Source of the DNA: Ignavibacteriales bacterium
Lineage (GTDB): Bacteria; Bacteroidota; Ignavibacteria; Ignavibacteriales; Ignavibacteriaceae
Length of the DNA: 64,000 bases
Assembly: GCA_016709765.1 (NCBI GenBank)
Contig: JADJMD010000012.1
Coordinates: forward strand, 124,001-188,000
Direction: 5' to 3'
The first letter of the stretch is position 1. Each line of letters opens with the position of its first letter. This document shows positions 42,880 to 51,685 of this stretch, in pieces. Under the pieces are notes generated by a model. The model was not told the origin of the DNA and ran no database searches. It saw only the letters and a program-made list of their open reading frames with translations. Position numbers and translations under genes: made by a program.

Positions 42880-44970
42880 TTATTTCATTAAAATCATTTT
42901 ACGAGCTTGAACAAAATTACCAGCCTCAAGTCTGTAGAAGTAAATTCCTGAAGCGTAATTTGAAGCATTCCAGGTTACATTATGAGTACCGGCACTCTTA
43001 AAATCATCAGCTATAACTTCTAACTGATTTCCAAGTGCATCATAAATTGTAACTTTTACTTTAGCTTGTTCAGGTAAATTGAAGCTAATAGTTGTTGATG
43101 GATTAAACGGATTAGGATAGTTCTGATTTAGTGAATAAGACGTAGGTGTATTATTTTCAAAATCAATATCCACTGTACCGCCTAAATCTTCAATTGCAGC
43201 TTTTAATAATGCAACTGTAAACGCCGGATTGTGAATACCAAAACTTCTGTCTTCTTCAATCCAGATATAAACATATCCAGCTCTCATAATTGCAGGAGTA
43301 AGTGCAATGGAATCTGCATTATTATTAGTAATTGAAACAAGCCCATTAGCATCATGCGGTAAACGTGTACTTAATTGTTCCATTAAACCATGAACTTCTA
43401 ACTGTAATCCTTCAGCAATGCCATTACGATCTAGATCCGCATTACCATTTATATAATATTTTTTATCTTTAAATGATGAACCAACATTTCCGTGGCAAGG
43501 TTCACACGCTTCAACGTGATCATTTCCTTCAACATCATTCATGTTGAAAGTATGTCCGCCAACAGGAAGTGGATTACCATCAAGACCTGTTTTTTCGCCT
43601 ACCATATGGCAGTCAACACATGCATTACCGCCTGCTACACCGTGTGGTGAACTTGGAAATTCAATACCATAATCTGGGGCATTTTTTCCAACTAACATGT
43701 CAGCTTGAGGACCATGATGTGCTCCATAATGTGCACTTTGGTTACTTGTATTTGAAGCATAAGTTTTTGCGTATCTTCTGCTTCTATGACAAGTCATACA
43801 AGTTGTTCCGGTGCCATATTGTTCAACAGTAAGAATGGTACCATCACCAAGTTGTGATTCGACTGATCTTAATTGATGAATATTTGTAGCATCGTGAGGA
43901 TCATGACATACTGCGCAAGAAATATTCATAGCTGGTGGTCTAATATTTGTGGCAGCAGGTAGACCTAAAGCATCAACTGGTCTGCCTTCTTTAATCCACT
44001 GTACAAATCCTGAACCACTATGACATGGTGAACAACCATCTCTATCTGCGGACACAACAAATGCTCCCACAAAATGTCCGCCATGAAACCCTCTGCCATC
44101 AAATTCTGTAGCATCATGTCCAGAGTGTTTCCATTGATCTCCAATTACATGGTGTGTTCCAGAAGCATCATGACAAGCATTACAAACTTCAGCACTTAAT
44201 GATTTATCTATCTTTGATTGATCTATTGCACTTAAATGGTTGCTACCTGGTCCATGACAAGCTTCGCATTGTATATTTGCTCTTCCCATTGCATCGGGAT
44301 AAAGCACGGACAATGAATCATACATTCCAGGTTGAAATACAGTTGGAAATACGAACGGAAAATCGTCAAATCCGTCGTTAGCAGCACTCAAGTCGTATCC
44401 CGTTGAGTGACAGGGCATACAGCTTACATTAAAGTGACTGCTTAACTCACCATCAAATGCTTTTTTTGTGTCCGAAGCATGTCCAGTATTTACCCAGGTA
44501 TTATAAATATCTGGTATATTATTGATAGTATTTTGATGGCAAGTTTTACAGGAAACCGGTCCACCTTCAACACCCCAATAGACTGCCGCATTAATAGTAA
44601 TTAATGCCAAGTCACCTCCATCTGAAAACTCAATCACATATGTACCAGCAACATCAGGAATAAAAGTTATGAGTTGAGTTGATGTATCTAAATCCTTAAC
44701 TGGGCCAAATGTAGCGTTTGAACCAGCAGGTTTTGTAGAAAAATTCCAGGTTGGAGATGTAAAAGTAACATCGGAAGTTCCTTTTAAATAAACTTTAGCT
44801 TCTGTACCTACATTCTTCAGAGAATTATAGCTAAGATCAAAATATTGGTCAACAGTATCTCTCGCGACATCTCTAGGGGAAACACCGTATGTTGTTAAGT
44901 CAACTGTTTGAGCGAATGTTAAAATCGTCCCAACAGCGAAGAAAAATAGAACAAGTACTAATTTTTTCAT
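42880..44970 (-). CDS. T9SS-secreted nine-heme cytochrome c
   Basis: 696 aa. A signal peptide ('KKLVLVLFFFAVGTILTFAQ') and a beta-rich PKD-like domain (about 20-150) precede the heme region. Nine CXXCH motifs follow (CKTCH, CMPCH, CEACH, CNACH, CSPCH, CAVCH, CMTCH, CVDCH, CEPCH), with extra His for distal ligation, resembling cytochrome c-554-type proteins. The C-terminus is a T9SS sorting domain ('QNYPNPFNPST...ARKMILMK'), implying the hemes are displayed outside the cell. It may serve extracellular electron transfer. An 11-bp inverted repeat lies upstream. No partner redox genes adjoin it. Confidence 0.9.
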   Translation of the reverse strand: MKKLVLVLFFFAVGTILTFAQTVDLTTYGVSPRDVARDTVDQYFDLSYNSLKNVGTEAKVYLKGTSDVTFTSPTWNFSTKPAGSNATFGPVKDLDTSTQLITFIPDVAGTYVIEFSDGGDLALITINAAVYWGVEGGPVSCKTCHQNTINNIPDIYNTWVNTGHASDTKKAFDGELSSHFNVSCMPCHSTGYDLSAANDGFDDFPFVFPTVFQPGMYDSLSVLYPDAMGRANIQCEACHGPGSNHLSAIDQSKIDKSLSAEVCNACHDASGTHHVIGDQWKHSGHDATEFDGRGFHGGHFVGAFVVSADRDGCSPCHSGSGFVQWIKEGRPVDALGLPAATNIRPPAMNISCAVCHDPHDATNIHQLRSVESQLGDGTILTVEQYGTGTTCMTCHRSRRYAKTYASNTSNQSAHYGAHHGPQADMLVGKNAPDYGIEFPSSPHGVAGGNACVDCHMVGEKTGLDGNPLPVGGHTFNMNDVEGNDHVEACEPCHGNVGSSFKDKKYYINGNADLDRNGIAEGLQLEVHGLMEQLSTRLPHDANGLVSITNNNADSIALTPAIMRAGYVYIWIEEDRSFGIHNPAFTVALLKAAIEDLGGTVDIDFENNTPTSYSLNQNYPNPFNPSTTISFNLPEQAKVKVTIYDALGNQLEVIADDFKSAGTHNVTWNASNYASGIYFYRLEAGNFVQARKMILMK

Positions 44971-45026
44971 AAAATTATCCTTAATGAATTATTTATTTGC
45001 CTGTCTTGTAAATCAAACTACGTTCC

Positions 45027-45067
45027 AAAATTTTGCAACGCGCAACTATTACATTATGCAAAATTTT
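45027..45067 (-). promoter_or_regulatory. 11-bp inverted repeat upstream of the cytochrome gene
   Basis: AAAATTTTGCA (45027-45037) and TGCAAAATTTT (45057-45067) are perfect inverted copies 19 bases apart, 57 to 97 bases before the ATG at 44970. Size and position fit a regulator-binding site, but the sequence is AT-rich and no promoter could be placed firmly beside it. Confidence 0.4.
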
Positions 45068-45242
45068 TCAATTTTTGGAGTATATTCATTTCCCAATTAT
45101 TGTAGAGATTATTCTAGCTTCTCACAAATAGGAAATTAGTTTTATTGCAGTTTCAGAAATGAGGGTTATTATATAATTAGCAACTAATTACATTAGTACT
45201 TTTTTATGATTAACAAGTAGTTTTTTTTTGATACAAAAAAAA

Positions 45243-46928
45243 TTAATACTCTAATGTAAACTTTAGAAGTGTGTAACTTAAATTATCAGAGAGATTTTTT
45301 GCGATGTTCTTTTGATTTTTATTATTGTAGGAAATATCAAATATATAACCTCTTATCGGCTCTACCCTTAGTCCTAACATAAAAATATTTGTATTTACTT
45401 TTTCTCCATCTAAAAAGTAGGCTCGATCCGTTGTAATAACATATCCGTGAGTTAGTGCAATATCGCCGCCAACATTTTGGATTAGAGTTCCATCATCAGC
45501 ATAAACATTATTACCTTCTCGTTGATAACGATATTCAAGTGTCAATCTCAGCCATTCATTAAAATTATAGTTTGATCTGAGCATCAGTTCATCAGCATTT
45601 GGTCCTATTCTGTGCCCTAAATTTGCCCCAAAAGCAGTATAGTTATTTTTAATATTAAAATGTGTGTAAACATAAGGCCGTATTTTTGTGTATTCAATTA
45701 TCAATGAAAGATCATTTAAAGAAAAAGGTTGATACCAAAATGCACCAAGTTGGTAGGCTGTTTTGTTAGTGTACTTTTCTAAATCACCAAGATTGCTAAG
45801 AATATTTTCATCGAGTAAAAAGGTTGCTTGTAGTTCTAAATTTTTTAAAAATTTTGTTTGAAGATCAAAATATAGATTTCCGTTGTCTCTATCTTGTGTT
45901 CCCATCTCAATAAACTTATAAAAAGTTACTGGAGATAAATATCCAAGTTCAATTCCTCGCCCTGAGTAAATCATAGTTTCACCAATTCCAATATCAAACA
46001 AATTATCAAATTTTAGTTTTAGATGATTATGCGCATAATATTTAGTGTAACGATCCTCGGGTGTAAAACTAAAATAGCCGGTTGTGGAGGCGTGAAGTGA
46101 TGTGAAGTTTATAATTCCGTAATCAAAATTAAACTTGAAAAAATCCATTGTTGGGTTATCACCGGAAAGAATCAATTTGCTTCCGTATCCATAACCTAAA
46201 GTTATGTCTTCCCTTCCGAGTTGAAAACTAATGTTCATCTTTTCATAGGGTTCGGTATGATACTTTAAATAACCATAAGTAAAATCATAGTTGCCAATAT
46301 TTTCGATATCTTCTAACCATTTAAAGCTGGTAAGCAAACGTGGTTCAACAACTTCTGCCAAATGTTTATTGCCGCTTACTCCGCCTTTAAATACTGTAAG
46401 ATTGTATCCCAGATGATTAAAAACCGTACCACGAATTGCAAATCCAATATCATAAAGATTAGAATTGATTGCATAATCATTTGAGAAATCCTGCGCATGA
46501 TAAAAATGTCCGAGCCATTCAATAAAAATATTATTTTCGGGTTCTTTGTAGGAATATAAATATTTTACTTTATCAGACATCATCTCATCTAGATCTGAAA
46601 ATAAATTATTTTTTGGATTAAAAAGCTGAGTCGTGGTATCAGAATCAACACTACCGGAAAATTCAGATATATACTTATTCAAAAGTTTTTTTTCAGTTGA
46701 ACTTAGCTCACTTAGGTTACTATTTATTTTATCAAGTAAATCTTTGATTTCAAATCTGGAAAGAACAGGATCATCTTCCCTGATGAATGATAATAATCCC
46801 TTCACTTTCATTTCTTTAAGAAAAGTATATACGCTATTTCGAATAGGAACATTTTCAATTTGTGAAAAAGCAGTATCAGCAAATACTATGGAAAATATCA
46901 GAAAGATGAGTGTAAAATATTTCATCAA
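45243..46928 (-). CDS. Outer-membrane beta-barrel protein, capsule-assembly Wzi-like (tentative)
   Basis: 561 aa. Signal peptide 'FTLIFLIFSIVFADTAFS'; an N-terminal helical region with 'LKEMKVKGLL' and 'RFEIKDLLDKINSNL'; then an alternating aromatic/polar pattern typical of transmembrane beta-strands to the final 'SYTLLKFTLEY' ending in an aromatic residue. 'LGREDITLGYGYGSKLILSG' recalls the Wzi/capsule-assembly barrel motif, and 'GRGIELGYLSPVTFYKF' fits too. Wzi helps attach capsular polysaccharide to the cell surface. No polysaccharide genes are near, so a porin-like role remains open. A second ATG directly follows the first. Confidence 0.6.
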   Translation of the reverse strand: MMKYFTLIFLIFSIVFADTAFSQIENVPIRNSVYTFLKEMKVKGLLSFIREDDPVLSRFEIKDLLDKINSNLSELSSTEKKLLNKYISEFSGSVDSDTTTQLFNPKNNLFSDLDEMMSDKVKYLYSYKEPENNIFIEWLGHFYHAQDFSNDYAINSNLYDIGFAIRGTVFNHLGYNLTVFKGGVSGNKHLAEVVEPRLLTSFKWLEDIENIGNYDFTYGYLKYHTEPYEKMNISFQLGREDITLGYGYGSKLILSGDNPTMDFFKFNFDYGIINFTSLHASTTGYFSFTPEDRYTKYYAHNHLKLKFDNLFDIGIGETMIYSGRGIELGYLSPVTFYKFIEMGTQDRDNGNLYFDLQTKFLKNLELQATFLLDENILSNLGDLEKYTNKTAYQLGAFWYQPFSLNDLSLIIEYTKIRPYVYTHFNIKNNYTAFGANLGHRIGPNADELMLRSNYNFNEWLRLTLEYRYQREGNNVYADDGTLIQNVGGDIALTHGYVITTDRAYFLDGEKVNTNIFMLGLRVEPIRGYIFDISYNNKNQKNIAKNLSDNLSYTLLKFTLEY

Positions 46929-47059
46929 TAAATCCTGTTTTAATTTTGCAAATATAAGCTATATCTATAAAATATCTCTTCTTTGCGAACTATTTAGCTA
47001 TATTTAAGGTTTTTAGATTATCGACATTATAACTAATTTTGTACTAAAGCGAGTGGAAA

Positions 47060-47326
47060 ATGAGAACAATATATCTTAAGGTAATTAGTAACGGTTTTAT
47101 AAGAAAAATATCGATTGATATGGCATTTTTAGCATCACACAAAAAGATTAGACTTCCAAAATATTACTTTGAAGAAGGACTTTTTCTTTCTTATAAAAAA
47201 GATATTAAGGATGATTCCACTCAGAACTATTATCTTACAAAAGACAAAGTAAAAAAAGAGGATGGGGACTTTTATTATTTTGATTTTCCATTCAAACTAG
47301 AACAAGTCTTTGATTTCTCAATTTAG
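47060..47326 (+). CDS. Small protein of unknown function
   Basis: 88 aa, not recognised. No signal peptide or membrane segment. The composition is Lys-, Tyr- and Phe-rich, with 'KYYFEEGLFLSYKKDIKD' and 'GDFYYFDFPFKLEQVFDFSI'. Alternating hydrophobic/charged residues suggest a small beta-rich fold. A clear ATG is preceded by a GAGTGG site. It sits 49 bases before the DUF3078 gene in the same direction and could be cotranscribed with it. Length and codon use are consistent with a real gene, but no family supports it. Confidence 0.55.
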   Translation: MRTIYLKVISNGFIRKISIDMAFLASHKKIRLPKYYFEEGLFLSYKKDIKDDSTQNYYLTKDKVKKEDGDFYYFDFPFKLEQVFDFSI

Positions 47327-47375
47327 ATTTTATAAAAACACAATAAACTTTCATTAATTATAGAGGGCTCTACCT

Positions 47376-48224
47376 ATGAAAAAACTATTCCTAATAATTT
47401 TTATAGCAATCTCATTTAATTCTTTTGCTCAAGATATTCCAGATTCACTTTTAAAAGTAGGTTGGAATATGACTGGAGTTGTAGGCTTGAATCTAAGTCA
47501 AACTTCATTTTCTAATTGGGCACAGGGTGGTTCTAATTCATTAGCATTCGCCGCATACACCAATTTAGGAGCTATATATAACAATGCTCCCTGGAAATGG
47601 AAAAATAGATTAAATATGACTTATGGAAGATCTAAAATTGGTAATGAAGGATACAGAACAAATGAAAATGATATCTATTTTGAAAGCATAGCATCCAGGG
47701 ATATCGGCTGGGCTGTTGATCCATATTTTTCAGTAACATTTAGAAGCTCTTTAACAAAAGGTTATGATTATTCAGTTGAGACTTCCGGTATTCAAATAGT
47801 TGATTTCTTTGACCCCGGTTACCTATCTGAAGCGCTCGGATTCACTTACGATCAGAATAAAATAATTACAACAAGGCTTGGTATTGCAATTCAACAAACA
47901 TTTGCAAACAAATTTACTGGCTATACAGATGATCCGGTAACAGCTGAAATTGAAAAATTTAAGTTTGATACAGGTCTTGAATCAGTGACTGAGGTAAATT
48001 ATGAATTTTTAGAAAATATGAAATATTCAAGTTTTCTCAGACTATTCACCAGGTTTAATTCTCTGGATGTATGGGATGTAAGATGGGATAACATCATCTC
48101 TGCAAAAGTAAATGATTATATCAATGTTAATTTTGCGGTTACAGTGATTCATGAGATAAGCCAAACTAGAAAGACTCAATTAAGAGAAGCTTTGCAACTT
48201 GGATTTAGTTACTCATTATTCTAA
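47376..48224 (+). CDS. DUF3078 family protein (outer-membrane-associated)
   Basis: 282 aa. Signal peptide 'KKLFLIIFIAISFNSFAQ'. The family signature 'LNLSQTSFSNWAQGGSNSLAFAAYTN' (in parts) is followed by repeated amphipathic beta-strands, Trp-rich ('APWKWKNRLNMTYG'), to a terminal aromatic residue ('LQLGFSYSLF'), a typical beta-barrel ending. DUF3078 proteins are widespread in Bacteroidota, and their function is not established. 'RLGIAIQQTF' and 'DVWDVRWDNIISAKV' are family-like strands. A 248-base gap follows. Confidence 0.8.
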   Translation: MKKLFLIIFIAISFNSFAQDIPDSLLKVGWNMTGVVGLNLSQTSFSNWAQGGSNSLAFAAYTNLGAIYNNAPWKWKNRLNMTYGRSKIGNEGYRTNENDIYFESIASRDIGWAVDPYFSVTFRSSLTKGYDYSVETSGIQIVDFFDPGYLSEALGFTYDQNKIITTRLGIAIQQTFANKFTGYTDDPVTAEIEKFKFDTGLESVTEVNYEFLENMKYSSFLRLFTRFNSLDVWDVRWDNIISAKVNDYINVNFAVTVIHEISQTRKTQLREALQLGFSYSLF

Positions 48225-48415
48225 AAATTTTATTGAATTATAAAATAAGTTTTCCGGGGTAAATTTATAACAAGGATAAATCCTATAACGATTGAAAATA
48301 TTGAAATAGCTGAATAAATAGACTTGGTACGAGTATCTAACTTTATGCAAATTCAATTTTAATAAATTGATGGATATACTGATTAAAAATAATGTAAATT
48401 TATAAGTTTTCGTTT

Positions 48416-48444
48416 AGGGAAGTATTTTCAATTCCCTTCTTTTT
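48416..48444 (+). terminator. Hairpin with T-run just upstream of the DUF853 gene
   Basis: AGGGAA (48416-48421) and TTCCCT (48432-48437) are followed by TCTTTTTT. It lies about 30 bases before the ATG at 48473 and about 190 bases after the DUF3078 stop, so it could terminate the upstream transcript or act as a leader attenuator. Confidence 0.5.
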
Positions 48445-48472
48445 TAGATTTTTTATAAAACCAGGATAAAAT

Positions 48473-50041
48473 ATGAGCGCACCAGATAATTTTATTTCGG
48501 AAATTACAAATGGTTACACATTTAAGGGTGATTCAGTAATAATTGGAACTGCAATTTATAATGGTAAACCTCAACAAAACCTCCACATAAAAATTCCATT
48601 AAGCACCATTAACAGGCATGGGTTAATTGCAGGTGCAACCGGAACCGGAAAAACTAAAACAGTTCAGTTATTTGCGGAATCACTTTCTGAAAAAAGTATC
48701 CCTGTGTTACTGATGGATATTAAGGGCGATTTGAGCGGAATAGCCGCTGAGGGAACTTCTAATCCTAAAATAGAAGAAAGACATTCCAAAATTGGAGTTC
48801 CATATCAACAAAAAAAATTTCCAGTTGAGTTTCTTACTTTATCTGATCAAAAAGGAACTCGGCTACGTGCAACAATTTCAGAATTTGGACCAATTTTGGT
48901 TTCAAAAATATTAGAATTAAATGATACACAAGCAGGATTAATTACCATCCTGTTTAAATATTGTGATGATAATAATTTGCCACTCCTTGATGTAAAAGAT
49001 CTGAAAAAAGTTTTACAATTTGCCTCGGCTGAAGGCAAAAAAGAGATTGAAAAAGATTATGGTGCAATCTCTCCAACTTCAATCGGAACAATTTTAAGAA
49101 AAGTTGTTGAACTTGAACAGCAAGGTGCTGATGTATTTTTTGGTGAAAAATCATTTGAAGTTGAAGATCTTCTTCGGATTGATGAGAATGGGAATGGAAT
49201 AATTTCTGTTTTACGGTTAACTGATTTGCAGGATCGACCAAAATTATTTTCTACTTTTATGTTATCTATGCTAGCGGAAATTTATTCCACATTTCCAGAG
49301 CTTGGGGATAAAGCTGAACCAAAATTAGTTATCGTAATAGATGAAGCACATCTTATTTTTAATGAAGCAAGTAAAGCTTTATTAGATCAGATTGAAACCA
49401 TAATAAAACTTATAAGGTCTAAAGGTGTGGGAATATATTTCTGCACTCAAAATCCAACAGATGTGCCTCAAGCAGTGCTTAGTCAGCTTGGACTAAAAAT
49501 ACAACATGCATTGCGTGCTTTTACTGCGCAAGATAGAAAAATGATTAAACTTACTTCAGAAAATTATCCTATATCAGTATATTATAAAACAGATGAATTG
49601 CTCACTTCACTTGGAATTGGTGAAGCGGCAATTAGTGCGTTAAATGAAAAAGGAGTTCCAACTCCATTAGCTGCAACTTTGCTATGTGCACCAAGATCAA
49701 GAATGGATATTTTAAATGAAGATGAACTTACTGCCAATATTAATTCCTCAAAATTAGTTGGCAAATATAACCAAGCAGTTGACAGAGAAAGTGCTTATGA
49801 AATCCTTAATAAAAAATTAGATGCTGCAAGAGAATTTGATCTAAAAGTTCCTGAAACTCAGAATAGAAATTATGATCCTCAACCACGAACTACTACAACC
49901 AGAAAAAGTACCCGACAAGAAAAGAGCACAATGGAAAAAGTGATTAGCAGTCCACTCTCAAAACAAGTTGGAAGAACTTTAGTTAGAGAAATTAGTCGTG
50001 GTATACTTGGTGTATTGGGCTTTGGTGGTAGAAGAAGATAA
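48473..50041 (+). CDS. HerA/FtsK-like ATPase, DUF853 family (YjgR-type)
   Basis: 522 aa cytoplasmic ATPase. Walker A 'AGATGTGKTKTVQLFAES' near residue 55, 'VLLMDIKGDLSGIAAEG' right after it, Walker B 'LVIVIDEAHLIF' and an arginine-finger-type region ('GIYFCTQNPTDVP'). These match E. coli YjgR and its DUF853 relatives, a branch of HerA helicase-like proteins of unknown role. The C-terminus is a basic, Gly/Arg-rich tail ('GVLGFGGRRR') that could bind nucleic acid or membrane. It is followed after 3 bases by the M19 dipeptidase gene, an unexpected partner. Confidence 0.9.
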   Translation: MSAPDNFISEITNGYTFKGDSVIIGTAIYNGKPQQNLHIKIPLSTINRHGLIAGATGTGKTKTVQLFAESLSEKSIPVLLMDIKGDLSGIAAEGTSNPKIEERHSKIGVPYQQKKFPVEFLTLSDQKGTRLRATISEFGPILVSKILELNDTQAGLITILFKYCDDNNLPLLDVKDLKKVLQFASAEGKKEIEKDYGAISPTSIGTILRKVVELEQQGADVFFGEKSFEVEDLLRIDENGNGIISVLRLTDLQDRPKLFSTFMLSMLAEIYSTFPELGDKAEPKLVIVIDEAHLIFNEASKALLDQIETIIKLIRSKGVGIYFCTQNPTDVPQAVLSQLGLKIQHALRAFTAQDRKMIKLTSENYPISVYYKTDELLTSLGIGEAAISALNEKGVPTPLAATLLCAPRSRMDILNEDELTANINSSKLVGKYNQAVDRESAYEILNKKLDAAREFDLKVPETQNRNYDPQPRTTTTRKSTRQEKSTMEKVISSPLSKQVGRTLVREISRGILGVLGFGGRRR

Positions 50042-50044
50042 ATT

Positions 50045-51682
50045 ATGAAATTAATTATTATCCTTATTTTAATTTCATTCTGCTCTGCATCACAGTTTGC
50101 ACAATCTGTTTCATTTTCAGGTAATGTTAAGAACATTTTAACAAACTCCCCTATTCAAGACGCAAAAATTCAAATAAAAAATTTATCTAACGGTTCGGTT
50201 GATTCTGTCTTTTCTGATGCTATTGGGAATTGGCAATATAATATTTTAACTGCGGTCGAGAATGAAAACAATTTTCTGCCAACAAGCTTAGAAGTAAGTC
50301 AAAATTTTCCAAATCCATTTAACCCTTCCACGAAAATTGGATTTTTAATTCCGATTGATGATAATGTATCTATTATGGTTCATAATATTCTAGGAGAATT
50401 GGTAGATATTAGAAATTTGTTTCTGTCAAAAGGGAGTTACGTCGTTGATTGGTTTAGCAAAGGAAGTGCAGGAGTTTATTTTTATACTGTCGCTTTTGGA
50501 AATCAATCCATCACAAATAAAATGATTCAGCTTGATGGTGGAAACGGAATAGGACTTGGGGAAATCAGATCTGGAATTTCAAACAACTATAATTCTGCAA
50601 AAAGTTTAGAATCAATTAATGTTGAAATTGTTGTTACAAAATTTTCTTATGCAGCCGATACAACTATTGCTACAATCGTTGGTGGAGAAATTTTTACATC
50701 TCAGCTTCAAACGATCCACAATAAATACACATTAATTGATTTACACAATGATGTTCTTGAAGTTATGATTGATGATCCAACGTATCATCTTTCAACATTA
50801 CACACATACAATCACACTGATATTCCAAGATTGCAACTTGGTGGTGTTGATGTTCAGTTCTTTTCTATTTGGGTTAGTCCAACAGCTTATACCAACTATT
50901 TTCAGCAAGCACTTGTAATGCGGGATTTATTTTATTCCGAACTTGAAGCAAATCCGGCAACAATTGCCCAAGCATCCACAATGCAAGAAGCGCTGAATCT
51001 AAATACTCAAAATAAAATAGCTGCTGTAATTGGTGTTGAAGGTGGTCATCACATTGAAGAAAGTTTGGCAAAGCTTGATACTCTTTATAATGCCGGAATG
51101 AGATATTTAACCATTACTTGGAATAATAGTGTAAGCTGGGCAATTGCAGCGGCTGATAGTCGCACTCTAACTCAAGGTTTAAATACTTTTGGCAGACAGG
51201 TTATAAGAAAGTTAGATTCTCTTGGTGTTATCATAGATGTTTCTCATACAGGGATTAAAACTATTCAGGATATTCTTCAAGAAACTTCAAATCCAATAGT
51301 CGCTACTCATTCAGGTGCGCGTGCAATAAGAAATCATACAAGAAATTTATACGACTGGCAGATACAGGATATCGCAAATTCCGGCGGAGTAATCGGGATT
51401 GTATTTTATCCACCGTTTCTAAGTAATACTTCAACTGCATCAATAAGTGATGTTATTCTGCATATTGATCATATAGTACAATTACTTGGATCTACTGATA
51501 ACGTTGCTATAGGTTCAGATTTTGATGGCATTGGAACAAATGTAGTTTTGGGATTGGAAGACACAAGTAAATTTCCGGATTTAACTTTAGCATTATTACA
51601 ACATGGATACACTGAATTAGAAGTCGCAAAATTTTTAGGTGGAAATTTTAAAAGAGTTTTTGAACAGGTTTGTGGTAACTAA
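50045..51682 (+). CDS. M19 (renal) dipeptidase with an internal T9SS-sorting-like domain
   Basis: 545 aa exported metallopeptidase. Signal peptide at 1-20. A carboxypeptidase-regulatory-like segment (about 25-70) is followed by a segment of the T9SS sorting type at about 85-164 ('SQNFPNPFNPSTKIGF', 'NILGELVD', 'SAGVYFYTV', 'NKMIQLDGG'). A second beta stretch precedes the M19 domain (about 225-545): metal ligands in 'DLHNDV' (about 232-236), the Glu in 'GVEGGHHIEE', and His in 'DVSHTG' and 'ATHSGARAI', then 'VAIGSDFDG'. The sorting-like domain is internal, not C-terminal, so T9SS export is not assured. Its stop is 3 bases from that of the convergent M23 gene. Confidence 0.9.
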   Translation: MKLIIILILISFCSASQFAQSVSFSGNVKNILTNSPIQDAKIQIKNLSNGSVDSVFSDAIGNWQYNILTAVENENNFLPTSLEVSQNFPNPFNPSTKIGFLIPIDDNVSIMVHNILGELVDIRNLFLSKGSYVVDWFSKGSAGVYFYTVAFGNQSITNKMIQLDGGNGIGLGEIRSGISNNYNSAKSLESINVEIVVTKFSYAADTTIATIVGGEIFTSQLQTIHNKYTLIDLHNDVLEVMIDDPTYHLSTLHTYNHTDIPRLQLGGVDVQFFSIWVSPTAYTNYFQQALVMRDLFYSELEANPATIAQASTMQEALNLNTQNKIAAVIGVEGGHHIEESLAKLDTLYNAGMRYLTITWNNSVSWAIAAADSRTLTQGLNTFGRQVIRKLDSLGVIIDVSHTGIKTIQDILQETSNPIVATHSGARAIRNHTRNLYDWQIQDIANSGGVIGIVFYPPFLSNTSTASISDVILHIDHIVQLLGSTDNVAIGSDFDGIGTNVVLGLEDTSKFPDLTLALLQHGYTELEVAKFLGGNFKRVFEQVCGN

Positions 51683-51685
51683 TAA

